From Leyella stercorea (lineage in GTDB: Bacteria > Bacteroidota > Bacteroidia > Bacteroidales > Bacteroidaceae): a DNA stretch of 64,000 nucleotides. The notes beneath the pieces were generated by a model that worked only from the letters and a program-made list of their open reading frames with translations, was not told the DNA's origin and ran no database searches. Positions 27,357 to 36,588 of this stretch are shown in pieces (the first letter of the stretch is position 1; every line of letters starts with the position of its first letter). The DNA lies in contig NZ_JADYUF010000001.1 in the NCBI RefSeq assembly GCF_021531655.1, positions 1-64,000 on the forward strand, read 5' to 3'. The position numbers and the translations under genes were made by a program.

Positions 27357-28394
27357 TTATGAATATTGTCTCAATGCAGCCAGCAATTCATTATTCTCCT
27401 TCTTCGACCCTACCGTTATACGCAGACAGTTATGGCAAAGCTGCACATTGTTGCGATTGCGCACTACGATGCCACGGTCGATGAGGTAAGTGTAGATGTT
27501 GGGAGCATCGCTCACCTTGGCGAGGAAGAAATTGGCATCGGTAGGATAAACCTTCTCGCAGATGGGCAGCTGGCTGAACGCCACTACCATTCGCTCACGC
27601 TCCACAACGATTGTACGCACCCACTTCTCTACCTCAAAAGCATCCGAAAGACGCTGCAGGGCAAAATTCTGAGTCAGTTCGTTGACATTGTACGGATACT
27701 TCACCTTGTTGAACAGCCCGATAATCTCCTTGCTGGCAAACGCCATACCGAGTCGTATGGCTGCACTTCCCCAAGCCTTGCTCATAGTGTTAAGCACAAT
27801 CATATTAGGGAATTCGGCCAAACGGGTACGCCAGGCACGAGCCTTGGTGAAATCTGAGTAAGCCTCGTCAATTACAACAATGCCCTCAAAGGCCGTAAGA
27901 ATCTTTTCTATCTCGATAGAGTTAATGAGATTTCCCGTAGGATTGTTGGGCGAGCAAATCCATATAACTTTTGTGCGGTCGTCGCAGGCAGAAAGCATGG
28001 TATCGGCAGAGATCTGAAAATGCTCGTCGAGCAACACTTTGCGATACTCCACATCGTTGACATCGGCACAAACCTTATACATGCCATAGGTAGGTTCTAT
28101 GGCCACCACGTTGTCGATACCAGGCCGACAGAAGCATCGGTAAACAAGGTCGATAGTCTCATCGCTACCGTTGCCCAAGCACATATTATCGGGCGCAATA
28201 CCCTTGATGCGTTCCAGTTTCTCCTTCACCTTCATCTGCAAAGGGTCAGGATAACGATTGAAGGGCGAGTTGTAAGGACTCTCGTTGGCATCGAGAAAAA
28301 CATGGGCATCCCTACCCTTGAATTCATCACGGGCGCAACTGTAAGGTGCCAGACTCCAAATGTTGGGTCTGACAAGTTCGCTAAGAGTTTTCAT
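27357..28394 (-). CDS. hisC: Histidinol-phosphate aminotransferase
   Basis: A 345-residue class I/II PLP aminotransferase of the HisC family; it converts imidazole-acetol phosphate to histidinol phosphate using glutamate. Features: [18 protein letters not shown] at the N-terminus, the GNGSDE loop, CSPNNPTGN, the PLP lysine in [20 protein letters not shown], and the C-terminal [10 protein letters not shown]. Third and last gene of hisG-hisD-hisC; hisC starts 4 bases after the hisD stop. The usual next gene, hisB, is absent here; a terminator follows. Confidence 0.95.
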   Translation of the reverse strand: MKTLSELVRPNIWSLAPYSCARDEFKGRDAHVFLDANESPYNSPFNRYPDPLQMKVKEKLERIKGIAPDNMCLGNGSDETIDLVYRCFCRPGIDNVVAIEPTYGMYKVCADVNDVEYRKVLLDEHFQISADTMLSACDDRTKVIWICSPNNPTGNLINSIEIEKILTAFEGIVVIDEAYSDFTKARAWRTRLAEFPNMIVLNTMSKAWGSAAIRLGMAFASKEIIGLFNKVKYPYNVNELTQNFALQRLSDAFEVEKWVRTIVVERERMVVAFSQLPICEKVYPTDANFFLAKVSDAPNIYTYLIDRGIVVRNRNNVQLCHNCLRITVGSKKENNELLAALRQYS

Positions 28395-28398
28395 ATTT

Positions 28399-29697
28399 TT
28401 AATGAATAGAGTTCAATTTGGTCATGCGCACACTCATGGCGTTACGATGAGCGTCAAGATGTTCGGCGGCAGCCATCACCTCCACGGCTCTACCTATAGA
28501 ACTGATGCCCTCGGCTGTGAGGTGCTGGAACGTAACCTTACGCATGAAGCTGTCGAGATTGACGCCATTGTATGCCGTAGCATAGCCGTGTGTGGGCAGG
28601 GTGTGATTGGTACCGCTGGCATAATCGCCGGCACTCTCGCAAGCATACTCTCCGAGGAAGACGCTGCCAGCATTCACCACCTTGTCAGCCAAGTGCTCAT
28701 AGTCGGCAGTTGCAATGATGAGGTGTTCGGGGGCATAAACATTGCTTAGGGTGATGGCCTCATCTGTATCTCGCACAAGCACAGCTTTGCTGTTCTGGAG
28801 CGTCTGCACAGCTATTTCGCGGCGTGGAAACTTGGCCAGCTGCATTTCTATCTGCTGCTGCACAGCGACTATTTTCTCCTCAGATGTACTGATAAGCAAT
28901 ACCTGCGAATCGATGCCATGTTCTGCCTGCGAGAGAAGGTCGGCAGCCACAAACTCGGCATTGCTCGCTGCATCGGCAATTACGCATACCTCTGAAGGAC
29001 CAGCGGGCATATCGATTGCTACCTCATGCAACGACACATGCTGTTTGGCTGCCATGACATACTGGTTGCCTGGGCCAAAAATCTTGTACACCTTTGGCAC
29101 CGACTGCGTACCGTATGCCATTGCACCAATAGCCTGCACACCGCCTATCTTGAACACCTTGTCTACACCCACCACATTGGCGGCTGCCAGAATCGCAGGG
29201 TTCACCTTGCCGTCAGTCATAGGAGGCGTGCAGAGTACAATCTCGCTACAACCGGCTATCTTGGCGGGTGTGGCAAGCATCAACACCGTAGAGAAGAGCG
29301 GAGCCGTGCCACCCGGTATGTACAATCCTACGCGCTCTATAGGCAACTGCTTTTGCCAGCACACGACTCCAGGCGATGTCTCCACCTTGCAAGCCGTCAT
29401 CGACTGAGCCTTATGAAACTTGTAAATATTGTCGTGGGCAAGTTTTATGGCATCAAGCAATTCGCTGTCAATGACAGCCATTGCCTCTGCCTTTTCCTCC
29501 TCGTTTACCAGCAGTTCACCCAGCATGGCATGATCGAACTTGGCCTCATACTCTATTGCTGCCTCGTCGCCTCTGAGGCGCACATCGTCGAGAATGCCAG
29601 CTACGGCACTATTGAGACTCGAAACGTCCAAGTGCGGACGCTGGCAGATTTCTGCCCATTCCAATCGTTCGGGATATTTATATAGCTTCATATTCAA
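28399..29697 (-). CDS. hisD: Histidinol dehydrogenase
   Basis: A 432-residue zinc enzyme that oxidises histidinol to histidine in two NAD+-dependent steps. The family signature around [15 protein letters not shown] and the GPGNQYV motif are present, as are the C-terminal [13 protein letters not shown] and active-site His residues. Length is standard. Located between hisG (60 bases upstream) and hisC (4 bases downstream). Confidence 0.97.
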   Translation of the reverse strand: MNMKLYKYPERLEWAEICQRPHLDVSSLNSAVAGILDDVRLRGDEAAIEYEAKFDHAMLGELLVNEEEKAEAMAVIDSELLDAIKLAHDNIYKFHKAQSMTACKVETSPGVVCWQKQLPIERVGLYIPGGTAPLFSTVLMLATPAKIAGCSEIVLCTPPMTDGKVNPAILAAANVVGVDKVFKIGGVQAIGAMAYGTQSVPKVYKIFGPGNQYVMAAKQHVSLHEVAIDMPAGPSEVCVIADAASNAEFVAADLLSQAEHGIDSQVLLISTSEEKIVAVQQQIEMQLAKFPRREIAVQTLQNSKAVLVRDTDEAITLSNVYAPEHLIIATADYEHLADKVVNAGSVFLGEYACESAGDYASGTNHTLPTHGYATAYNGVNLDSFMRKVTFQHLTAEGISSIGRAVEVMAAAEHLDAHRNAMSVRMTKLNSIH

Positions 29698-29757
29698 TAT
29701 ACGTCAATTATATACGTCGATTATTTTTTTAGATAGATTCTATCAGTCTGGATTCCT

Positions 29758-30609
29758 CTAGAGAATCATTTTCTCGATAGGCGTAACAAGTATGCCCTGC
29801 GCTCCCAAATCCTTAAGTTTGGCTATAATTGACCAGAAGCGCTTCTCGTCGAGAACGGTATGTACAGAACACCACCCTTCTTCGGCTAGAGGAATTACTG
29901 TAGGACTCTTGATGCCAGGCAACACCTTGATTATTTCAGGTACGCTCGCCCTTGGCGCATTCATCATCACATACTTCTTGTCCTGTGCCGAACGTACTGC
30001 CGAGAAGCGGAAGAGCATTTCGTTGAGTATCTGATGCTTCTCGTCGTCAAGATTCCAGTTGCCTACAAGCAACGCTTCGCTATGGGTGACGATTTCTACC
30101 TCACGCAGATTGTTGCTCACCAGCGTGCTACCAGAACTTACAATGTCGAATATGCCATCGGCAAGACCAATACCTGGGCTAATCTCCACGCTGCCCGTAA
30201 TTACATGTATATCAGCGTTTATTCCGTTTTGGCGCAAGTATTTACTTAAGATGTTAGGATAAGAAGTTGCTATGCGCTTGCCGTTGAACCATTGAGGTCC
30301 AGTGTAGTTCACCTCCTTGGAAATGGCGAGCGACAGACGACACTTGCTGAATCCAAGACGTGACAATATCTGAACATTCTCGCCACGCTCCTGATACTCA
30401 TTCTCTCCTACTATGCCTATGTCGGCAACGCCCGAAGCTACGCTCTGTGGAATGTCGTCGTCACGCAGAAACAGAACCTCAAGAGGAAAGTTGGATGCTT
30501 GTACTAAAAGTGTGCGCTTGCTTGTGCTTACCTTAATATCGGCCTCTGCAAGCAAATTCATGGTATCGTCAAACAGACGACCCTTAGATTGGACTGCAAT
30601 TCTTAACAT
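29758..30609 (-). CDS. hisG: ATP phosphoribosyltransferase, long form
   Basis: A 283-residue HisG of the long, self-regulated type: it joins ATP and PRPP in the first step of histidine synthesis. The start at 30609 (MLRIAVQSKGRL) matches the family; a longer frame would begin upstream of the predicted transcription start. PRPP-binding segment DIVSSGSTL is present, and the C-terminal ACT-like domain (about 205-283) is the site of feedback inhibition by histidine in long-form enzymes. First gene of hisGDC. Confidence 0.95.
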   Translation of the reverse strand: MLRIAVQSKGRLFDDTMNLLAEADIKVSTSKRTLLVQASNFPLEVLFLRDDDIPQSVASGVADIGIVGENEYQERGENVQILSRLGFSKCRLSLAISKEVNYTGPQWFNGKRIATSYPNILSKYLRQNGINADIHVITGSVEISPGIGLADGIFDIVSSGSTLVSNNLREVEIVTHSEALLVGNWNLDDEKHQILNEMLFRFSAVRSAQDKKYVMMNAPRASVPEIIKVLPGIKSPTVIPLAEEGWCSVHTVLDEKRFWSIIAKLKDLGAQGILVTPIEKMIL

Positions 30610-30645
30610 ACTCTGAAAAATTAGATTTCTTACCTTAAAGTGTCG

Positions 30646-30676
30646 CAAAAGTAACCTATTTTTAGGTATTATGCAA
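30646..30676 (-). promoter_or_regulatory. Promoter of hisGDC
   Basis: Minus strand: TTG (30674-30676), 20 bases, TACTTTTG (30646-30653). Predicted start near 30638. No his leader peptide or attenuator is visible between it and hisG. Confidence 0.65.
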
Positions 30677-30685
30677 GAATTATTG

Positions 30686-30693
30686 TACTTTTG
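30686..30693 (+). promoter_or_regulatory. Probable -7 element of the lytic transglycosylase gene
   Basis: TACTTTTG matching TAnnTTTG, 24 bases before the ATG. The -33 region (TTTAG) is only a partial match. Divergent from the hisG promoter. Confidence 0.5.
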
Positions 30694-30716
30694 TAAGCAA
30701 AATAGACGTATATTCT

Positions 30717-31910
30717 ATGCAATTACAATATTTATACATTATTTTGGTCGCAATATGCATTTGCGGATGCAGCGAGAAAAAGAACAAGGAAATGACCCCT
30801 TGGGGCGAACCGATTGATGCCGACACTAATGCCATCAGTACCAATCTCTCTATGGACGACATGATGCAGAACGGCGAACTGATAATGCTGACGATGAGCG
30901 GTCCTGACACTTATTTCGAATATCACGGACGTGGCATGGGTACTCAGTTTCTGCTGTGCGAGAAGTTTGCCCAGCACTTAGGCGTATCGCTCAGAGTTGA
31001 GGTGTGCAAGAGTACCGATGAAATGCTCAGACGACTTAAGGACGGTGAAGCCGACCTCATCGCCTGCCAGATGCCAAAGGCTACAAAAGGTACTATCCCA
31101 TGCGGATATGCTGTAGATTCGCTGAAGACTTCGTGGCTGACCGGCAAGGATTCGAAGGAATTGGCAGACTCAATCAATCGCTGGTACACACCCAAACTGA
31201 TAGCACAAATACAGAACGAAGAGCGACTGCGATACTCCACACAGAGCGTACATCGACACACTTACGCTCCTATGCTCAACGCCAAGTCTGGTATAATATC
31301 GCAATACGACCATCTCTTCATCAAGTATTCGCCAATAGCACGATGGGATTGGCGACTGCTCGCAGCGCAATGCTATCAAGAGTCGTGCTTCGACCCAAAG
31401 GCTTACTCGTGGGCTGGAGCTTGCGGACTGATGCAGATAATGCCTTCTACTGCAGCCGAGCTTGGATTACCGACATCAAAGATTTACGACCCCGAGGAAA
31501 ATATCTATGCGTCAACACGTTATATAAATAAATTAAACTCTTGCTTCCAAGATGTAAGAGATCCCTTGGAGCGCCAGTCATTTGTACTCGGCAGCTACAA
31601 CGGTGGGGCGTTTCATATACGCGACGCAATGGCATTGACAAGGAAATACGGCAAAAACCAATATAAATGGTCTGACGTGGCAGAGTTTGTTCTGAAACTC
31701 AGCACTCCACAATATTATAATGACCCAGTGGTGAAACACGGATATATGCGCGGACACGAAACCGTGACGTATGTAGCACGCATTCATGACAGATGGCGCC
31801 AGTATCGTGGTGCTGTCAGAGGAAACGGAGCAACTAAATTCTTGCCCGGAATCACACCTGGCGGCGACATTCCACACAAAGCAGCAAGAAAACACAGGTT
31901 TAAATTGTAG
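30717..31910 (+). CDS. MltF-like lytic transglycosylase lipoprotein
   Basis: A 397-residue lipoprotein (lipobox ICGC, Cys18), so probably anchored in a membrane facing the periplasm. The first half resembles a periplasmic solute-binding domain (extracellular SBP-3 type), and the second half (about 205-350) is an SLT goose-lysozyme-like domain with catalytic Glu222 in QESCFDP and the motifs GACGLMQIMP, NIYASTRYI and SYNGG. This combination is that of MltF, which cleaves peptidoglycan glycan strands to form 1,6-anhydro ends. Single gene facing away from hisG. Confidence 0.88.
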   Translation: MQLQYLYIILVAICICGCSEKKNKEMTPWGEPIDADTNAISTNLSMDDMMQNGELIMLTMSGPDTYFEYHGRGMGTQFLLCEKFAQHLGVSLRVEVCKSTDEMLRRLKDGEADLIACQMPKATKGTIPCGYAVDSLKTSWLTGKDSKELADSINRWYTPKLIAQIQNEERLRYSTQSVHRHTYAPMLNAKSGIISQYDHLFIKYSPIARWDWRLLAAQCYQESCFDPKAYSWAGACGLMQIMPSTAAELGLPTSKIYDPEENIYASTRYINKLNSCFQDVRDPLERQSFVLGSYNGGAFHIRDAMALTRKYGKNQYKWSDVAEFVLKLSTPQYYNDPVVKHGYMRGHETVTYVARIHDRWRQYRGAVRGNGATKFLPGITPGGDIPHKAARKHRFKL

Positions 31911-31957
31911 TATTTGAAGCGCAAAAGAAGGTCTGCCGAATTTAATATCGGATAACC

Positions 31958-31989
31958 TTTGCCCGATTAACAAAAAAAATGTAATTTTG
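31958..31989 (+). promoter_or_regulatory. Promoter of the panB operon
   Basis: TTTG (31958-31961), 20 bases, TAATTTTG (31982-31989), an excellent match. Predicted start near 31996, 29 bases before the panB ATG. Confidence 0.75.
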
Positions 31990-32024
31990 TAAATCGTTTA
32001 AAACAAATTATACAAAAAAATAAC

Positions 32025-32846
32025 ATGTCTGAATATTTAAGCACAAGCAAGAAGAAGATTACAGCCCCACTGTTTTTTGATATGAAACGCAACGGCGAGA
32101 AGATAAGCTGGCTCACCGCTTACGACTATACTTCAGCATCAATAGTTGACGCTGGCGGAGTAGACGCTATACTTGTAGGCGACTCGGCTTCTAACGTTAT
32201 GGACGGCAATATGACAACGCTGCCCATCACGGTAGACGAAATGATCTATCACGCACGCTCAGTGGCTCGCGCTGTAAGCCACGCTCTCGTAATATGCGAC
32301 ATGCCTTTCGGCAGCTATCAGGTTTCGGAAGAAGACGGTCTGCGCAACGCTATACGCATAATGAAGGAGACCGGTGTAGATGCCGTTAAGATAGAAGGCG
32401 GAGCCGAGATTGCCCCGATGATAAAGCGAATGGTTGATGCAGGAATACCCGTGAGCGGACATCTCGGACTCACACCTCAGAGTGTACATAAATTCGGCGG
32501 ATACGGACTGCGCGCCAAGGATGAAGCCGAGGCAGAGAAACTGATGTCTGACGCCAAAGCTTTGGACGAAGCCGGATGCTTCTGTATCGTACTTGAGAAG
32601 GTCCCGGCTGCACTTGCACAGAAGGTGACCGAAAGCGTAAGCTGTGCCACCATAGGCATAGGTGCAGGCAACAACTGCGACGGACAGGTGCTTGTGTACA
32701 CCGATATGTTAGGCATGGACCCAAACTTCAAGCCAAAGTTTGTAAGAAAATACGCCGATTTGTACAATGTCATGACTACTGCCATCGCCCAGTACGTCAG
32801 CGATGTCAAGTCGACCGACTTCCCTAACGAAACTGAATCATATTAA
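32025..32846 (+). CDS. panB: 3-methyl-2-oxobutanoate hydroxymethyltransferase
   Basis: A 273-residue PanB enzyme that adds a hydroxymethyl group from methylene-tetrahydrofolate to alpha-ketoisovalerate, the first step to pantothenate. The metal-binding VGDSASNVM, the KIEGG lysine region and GHLGLTPQSVHK and IGIGAG signatures are intact. Its stop shares one base with the start of the MFS gene, so the two are coupled although no shared pathway is evident. Confidence 0.96.
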   Translation: MSEYLSTSKKKITAPLFFDMKRNGEKISWLTAYDYTSASIVDAGGVDAILVGDSASNVMDGNMTTLPITVDEMIYHARSVARAVSHALVICDMPFGSYQVSEEDGLRNAIRIMKETGVDAVKIEGGAEIAPMIKRMVDAGIPVSGHLGLTPQSVHKFGGYGLRAKDEAEAEKLMSDAKALDEAGCFCIVLEKVPAALAQKVTESVSCATIGIGAGNNCDGQVLVYTDMLGMDPNFKPKFVRKYADLYNVMTTAIAQYVSDVKSTDFPNETESY

Positions 32847-34042
32847 TGGACAATACGTACACGCCGACATACCACAAAATGTGGAATCGCGACTTCTCGC
32901 TCCTGATAATAGCCGAGTTGCTGCTATGTGTAGCCTGCTATATGACAATACCATTCTTGCCATGCAGGCTATACTGGAACAACTATGTAGATGCAGAATG
33001 GGCATGTCTGACAATGGCGGCTTTTGTCGCTGGCATTGTAATCTCCGGATTCTTCGGCAGCTGGCTCATACAACGCTACCGTCGCAACAAGGTTTTTCTT
33101 GTATCGACATTCTGTCTAAGCGCTACAATACTCGCTATGTCTACATTTGACGTATCTGTCAACAAACGGATTGACACCACGCAGATAGCATGGCTGATGG
33201 CGGCGTGCATTTGGGGAGGCTTTGTGTTTGGTCACGCCAAACGCGTTCTCTCGTGTACATTATTGATAGATAAGACAGAGTCGTGCCACCGCACCGAAGC
33301 TAATTATGCAGCTATATGGATATCGCGTCTGGCTGTGGCGGCAGGCCCTATAGCTGCCATACTTATACGCCAAGAGACGCAAGGTACAGTATATTACGCC
33401 ATCGGAGCCGCTACAGCCCTTGTGGCGGCAATATTGGTAATGATGGTGAAATTTCCATTCCGTGCCCCTGAAGAAGGTACTCACATTATTTCAATCGACC
33501 GCTTCTTCCTGCCACAAGGCTGGAACGTTGCTATTGTCATAACACTTATGGGTGCATCACTCGGAATAGTGATGGCCACACATATGAACATCGAATTTCT
33601 TTCGTCAATTGCCGTAGGATTCGTAATAGCTATAATACTGCTAAAATATAAGGCTGTACGCACTGGCAAATTTACGTCTGCCGTGGGCAATGCCTGCATT
33701 CTCGTGGCTATAGGAGCAATGGCAATACATAACGGAATGCTCGATGACACGCTAAAACCAATGGTATTGGGCTTGGGATACGGAATGACTTGCTCCGAAC
33801 AGCTATACAAGCTGCTCGACCACAGCAGCCACTGCCAGCGAAGCACCGTAGAAAGTACATACTTCATGGCAAGCGACGGAGGACTGTTTGTAGGTATAGC
33901 CATAGGATGGGCTGGCGAGTATGGACTGGGAAGCCAAGCCGCTTACGGTGCTCATCTGGCACTCATGCTGTTTGTTGTGGCCACTTTGATGTGCTGTGTC
34001 AACGCCATTGTCAAAAAAGGTCATAAGGACTATCATGCATAA
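32846..34042 (+). CDS. MFS-type transporter of unknown substrate
   Basis: A 398-residue protein with about twelve hydrophobic segments and the loose MFS loop after segment two (GSWLIQRYRRNKVFL). No substrate motif is recognisable. It overlaps the panB stop by one base; pantothenate or ketoacid export is possible from context but unsupported. The C-terminus ends about 60 bases before the cupin gene. Confidence 0.78.
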   Translation: MDNTYTPTYHKMWNRDFSLLIIAELLLCVACYMTIPFLPCRLYWNNYVDAEWACLTMAAFVAGIVISGFFGSWLIQRYRRNKVFLVSTFCLSATILAMSTFDVSVNKRIDTTQIAWLMAACIWGGFVFGHAKRVLSCTLLIDKTESCHRTEANYAAIWISRLAVAAGPIAAILIRQETQGTVYYAIGAATALVAAILVMMVKFPFRAPEEGTHIISIDRFFLPQGWNVAIVITLMGASLGIVMATHMNIEFLSSIAVGFVIAIILLKYKAVRTGKFTSAVGNACILVAIGAMAIHNGMLDDTLKPMVLGLGYGMTCSEQLYKLLDHSSHCQRSTVESTYFMASDGGLFVGIAIGWAGEYGLGSQAAYGAHLALMLFVVATLMCCVNAIVKKGHKDYHA

Positions 34043-34087
34043 TACTAAGCGCCAAACTACAGACGGCGCACTAAAACACATAATAAA

Positions 34088-34095
34088 AAAGGAGG
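34088..34095 (+). promoter_or_regulatory. Strong Shine-Dalgarno sequence of the cupin gene
   Basis: AAAGGAGG seven bases before the ATG at 34103. Near-perfect anti-16S complement, unusual in this order of bacteria, where most genes here lack one. Confidence 0.7.
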
Positions 34096-34102
34096 ATATA
34101 TT

Positions 34103-34435
34103 ATGATTATCAATTTCAAGGAGATTGAAGCCAAGCACGTTGATGGCTTCAAAGGTGGTAAAGGCGACTTCGTAACCAAGCTTGCTGACGACGGAAAGGT
34201 GAAGATTATGCTCAATACGCTGCCGGCAGGAAGTTCAATAGGCATACATACACACAACGGCAACTGCGAGGTGATGTACATATTAAAAGGTGAAATAACT
34301 TTTATATACGACGATAAGGAAGAGACGGCATATGCAGGCGACGTACACTACTGTCCATGCAACCACACACACACAGCCGAAAACCGTACCAACGAAGACG
34401 CAGAGTTCTTTGCTATTGTACCCGAAACGAAGTAG
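34103..34435 (+). CDS. Small cupin-domain protein
   Basis: A 110-residue single-domain cupin. The first metal motif is GIHTHNGNCEVMYILKGE (two His, one Glu), and the second is near DVHYCPCNHTHTAEN. Such small cupins bind a metal and act in sugar or small-molecule modification, or as sensors; the function here is unknown. It is preceded by an unusually strong Shine-Dalgarno and followed 37 bases later by the MATE gene. Confidence 0.82.
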   Translation: MIINFKEIEAKHVDGFKGGKGDFVTKLADDGKVKIMLNTLPAGSSIGIHTHNGNCEVMYILKGEITFIYDDKEETAYAGDVHYCPCNHTHTAENRTNEDAEFFAIVPETK

Positions 34436-34472
34436 ATGCCAACCTGGTACAAACAAGGATAAATCGCAGAAG

Positions 34473-35825
34473 ATGGCTAAATCCAATGAAATAGATATGC
34501 TTCACGGACCGCTGTTCCTGAAGATTCTGATGTTCTCACTACCGCTTGCCGCAAGCAGCGTGCTGCAGCAAATCTTCAACTCGGTGGACGTGGCTGTAGT
34601 CGGACACTTTGCCAGCAAGCAGGCACTGGCTGCCGTAGGAAGTAACGGTCCGGTAATAAGCCTGCTTATCAATCTTTTTCTTGGCGTGTCTATGGGAGCC
34701 AATGTGATTATATCCAACCACATCGGTCAAAACGATACCGACAGCATACAGAAATCAATAAGGACTATTGAGATGGTGTCAGTTGTGAGCGGACTCATAC
34801 TAATGGTCATTGGAATAGCTGCAGCAAAGCCCATTTTGACACTTATGGGTACTCCTGACGACGTACTTCCAATGGCCATCAAATACCTGCAGATTTATTT
34901 TCTTAGTATCCCTTTCTTTCTCGTTTTCAACTTCGGAGCAGCAATACTACGCAGTATGGGCGACACACGACGTCCCTTATATATTCTTGTTGTAGCGGGA
35001 GTTGCCAACGCCATACTCAACCTTTTCTTTGTCATTGTACTGAAAATGGGGGTTGAAGGAGTGGCCATAGCTACTGGTATTGCCAATGCAATAAGCGCTA
35101 TGCTCATTATACATCTGCTGCAAAACGAAAAGGAACCATATAGAATACATATTAGAGACGCTAAGATATATTGGAGCGAACTGAAGAGGATGCTTATCAT
35201 TGGCATACCAGCCGGACTGCAAGGCATGGTGTTCTCCATATCAAATGTTCTGCTTCAGTCGGCAATAAACAGTCACGGTGCCGATGCAATAGCTGGCTCG
35301 GCAGCAGCGTTGAACTTTGAATACTACTGCTATTTTGTGATATGCGCATTCAATGGTGCCGCAATAACATTCATCGGACAGAATTATGGAGCAGGAAATA
35401 CAGAGCGCGTAAAACGCATATTCTGGATATGTATGGGCATGAGCATTGTGTGTTGCGGGGGGTTGAACGGTCTGTTCACCTGGCAGCACAAATTCTTCCT
35501 GTCATTCTTCTCAAGCGATCCTACAGTACAGGCTTATGGCAAAATACGTATGGAGACGGTGCTCGCATTCCAGTTCATAGCCTGCAGCTATGAAATATCA
35601 GCCTCTGCCCTGCGAGGTATGGGCAAGTCGATGCAGCCGACAATACTGACTGTTTTCGGCACCTGTCTGCTGCGCATTATATGGGTGTACGCAGTATGTC
35701 CCGTATGGACTGGTTTCGGCACAATAATGCTTGTCTATCCCGTATCATGGATAGCTACCGGAATGATGGTGAGCATAGCGTTTTATCTTACGGCAAGAAA
35801 ACATATGTCGACACGTACAGCCTAA
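34473..35825 (+). CDS. MATE-family efflux transporter
   Basis: A 450-residue multidrug and toxin extrusion (MATE) family protein with about twelve membrane segments in two halves, each beginning with the family pattern (PLFLKILMFSLPLAASSVLQQ and, in the second half, KRMLIIGIPAGLQGMVFS). The start at 34473 is chosen because the upstream frame runs through the cupin gene. Likely an Na+- or H+-coupled drug or metabolite exporter in the inner membrane; substrate not predictable. Confidence 0.9.
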   Translation: MAKSNEIDMLHGPLFLKILMFSLPLAASSVLQQIFNSVDVAVVGHFASKQALAAVGSNGPVISLLINLFLGVSMGANVIISNHIGQNDTDSIQKSIRTIEMVSVVSGLILMVIGIAAAKPILTLMGTPDDVLPMAIKYLQIYFLSIPFFLVFNFGAAILRSMGDTRRPLYILVVAGVANAILNLFFVIVLKMGVEGVAIATGIANAISAMLIIHLLQNEKEPYRIHIRDAKIYWSELKRMLIIGIPAGLQGMVFSISNVLLQSAINSHGADAIAGSAAALNFEYYCYFVICAFNGAAITFIGQNYGAGNTERVKRIFWICMGMSIVCCGGLNGLFTWQHKFFLSFFSSDPTVQAYGKIRMETVLAFQFIACSYEISASALRGMGKSMQPTILTVFGTCLLRIIWVYAVCPVWTGFGTIMLVYPVSWIATGMMVSIAFYLTARKHMSTRTA

Positions 35826-35859
35826 AATCACCCTCCAACAACTACCCTATTTAGTTAAT

Positions 35860-35936
35860 GATATGAAAACAAATGAGTTCGGACTATGAATAAAGCGTCT
35901 GAACTCAAAAAAAAGTAGGCAATATATTTTCATATC
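35860..35936. repeat. Nested inverted repeats upstream of HU
   Basis: Outer arms 35860-35869 and 35927-35936 (ten bases, perfect), and inner arms 35875-35884 and 35897-35906 (one mismatch). The inner hairpin is followed by A, not T, on the plus strand, so it is not a standard terminator for the MATE gene. It may fold or bind a regulator beside the HU promoter. Confidence 0.5.
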
Positions 35937-35950
35937 ACACGAAAAACTCG

Positions 35951-35958
35951 TATCTTTG
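35951..35958 (+). promoter_or_regulatory. Probable -7 element of the HU gene
   Basis: TATCTTTG fits TAnnTTTG, about 65 bases before the HU ATG, leaving a leader of near 58 bases. The -33 match is weak. Confidence 0.55.
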
Positions 35959-36022
35959 CACGTCCTTAGAGTAAAGTAAAGGGCTAATTTTATACGTAAA
36001 ATATAAAAACATATACATTCAA

Positions 36023-36313
36023 ATGACTAAAGCAGATATCATTAACAAAATTGCCGAAAGCACAGGATTACAAAAGAAGGACGTTTCGGTTGTCGTAGAA
36101 AGTTTCATGGAGAATATCAAGGACAGCTTGTTGTCAAACAAGGAAAATGTTTACCTGCGTGGATTTGGAAGTTTTATCATTAAGCATCGCGCTGCCAAAA
36201 CAGCTCGCAATATCTTGAAAAAGACTACAATGAAAATAGGAGCACACGACCAGCCGAGCTTCAAGCCTGCAAAGTGCTTTGTAGAGGAGATGAAGAACGC
36301 AACAATGGAATAA
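36023..36313 (+). CDS. HU/IHF-family DNA-binding protein
   Basis: A 96-residue nucleoid protein of the HU/IHF family. N-terminal helices MTKADIINKIAESTGLQKKDV, then the beta-arm region LRGFGSFIIKHRAAKTARN with the GFGSF signature, and a basic arm ending in FKPAKCFVEEM. It bends and compacts DNA, and may also regulate nearby genes. It precedes the small basic peptide and RNase G, an arrangement seen in related genomes as far as I recall. Confidence 0.93.
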   Translation: MTKADIINKIAESTGLQKKDVSVVVESFMENIKDSLLSNKENVYLRGFGSFIIKHRAAKTARNILKKTTMKIGAHDQPSFKPAKCFVEEMKNATME

Positions 36314-36368
36314 GAGAAAACATAAAAAACATTATTCAGTAATATATTAACAATAAAAAATTAAAGTT

Positions 36369-36458
36369 ATGCCAAACGGAAAGAAAAAAAAGGGACACAA
36401 GATGGCTACTCACAAGCGTAAAAAAAGATTACGTAAGAACAGACATAAGAGCAAGTAA
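36369..36458 (+). CDS. 29-residue basic ribosomal-type peptide (bS22/mS38, COX24-like)
   Basis: A 29-residue protein, MPNGKKKKGHKMATHKRKKR then LRKNRHKSK, more than half Lys, Arg or His. Its pattern, KM-x-x-HKRKKRLRKNRHK, resembles the AURKAIP1/COX24 domain and the short mycobacterial small-subunit protein bS22, both related to mitochondrial mS38. I therefore predict a structural component of the 30S subunit. The gene lies 55 bases after HU and is followed by a GC-rich hairpin before RNase G. The start ATG at 36369 and stop TAA at 36456 are clear; an alternative shorter start exists at Met12. Confidence 0.75.
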   Translation: MPNGKKKKGHKMATHKRKKRLRKNRHKSK

Positions 36459-36496
36459 GCAAGCCTGCCCATAAAGGGTAAGTTCCAAAAAACAAT

Positions 36497-36552
36497 GGGG
36501 GCGCGTCAATCACAATGCATACGCAGTGGCTTTGGCGCGCCCCCAATCTTTT
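36497..36552 (+). terminator. GC-rich hairpin between the small peptide and RNase G
   Basis: GGGGGCGCG (36497-36505) pairs perfectly with CGCGCCCCC (36536-36544), then AATCTTTT. Very strong stem in an otherwise AT-rich gap. It probably ends or attenuates the HU/peptide transcript; RNase G begins 37 bases after it with no clear promoter. Confidence 0.65.
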
Positions 36553-36588
36553 AAAGTAAAGTCACCTAAATAATAAACTAAAAGAGAA

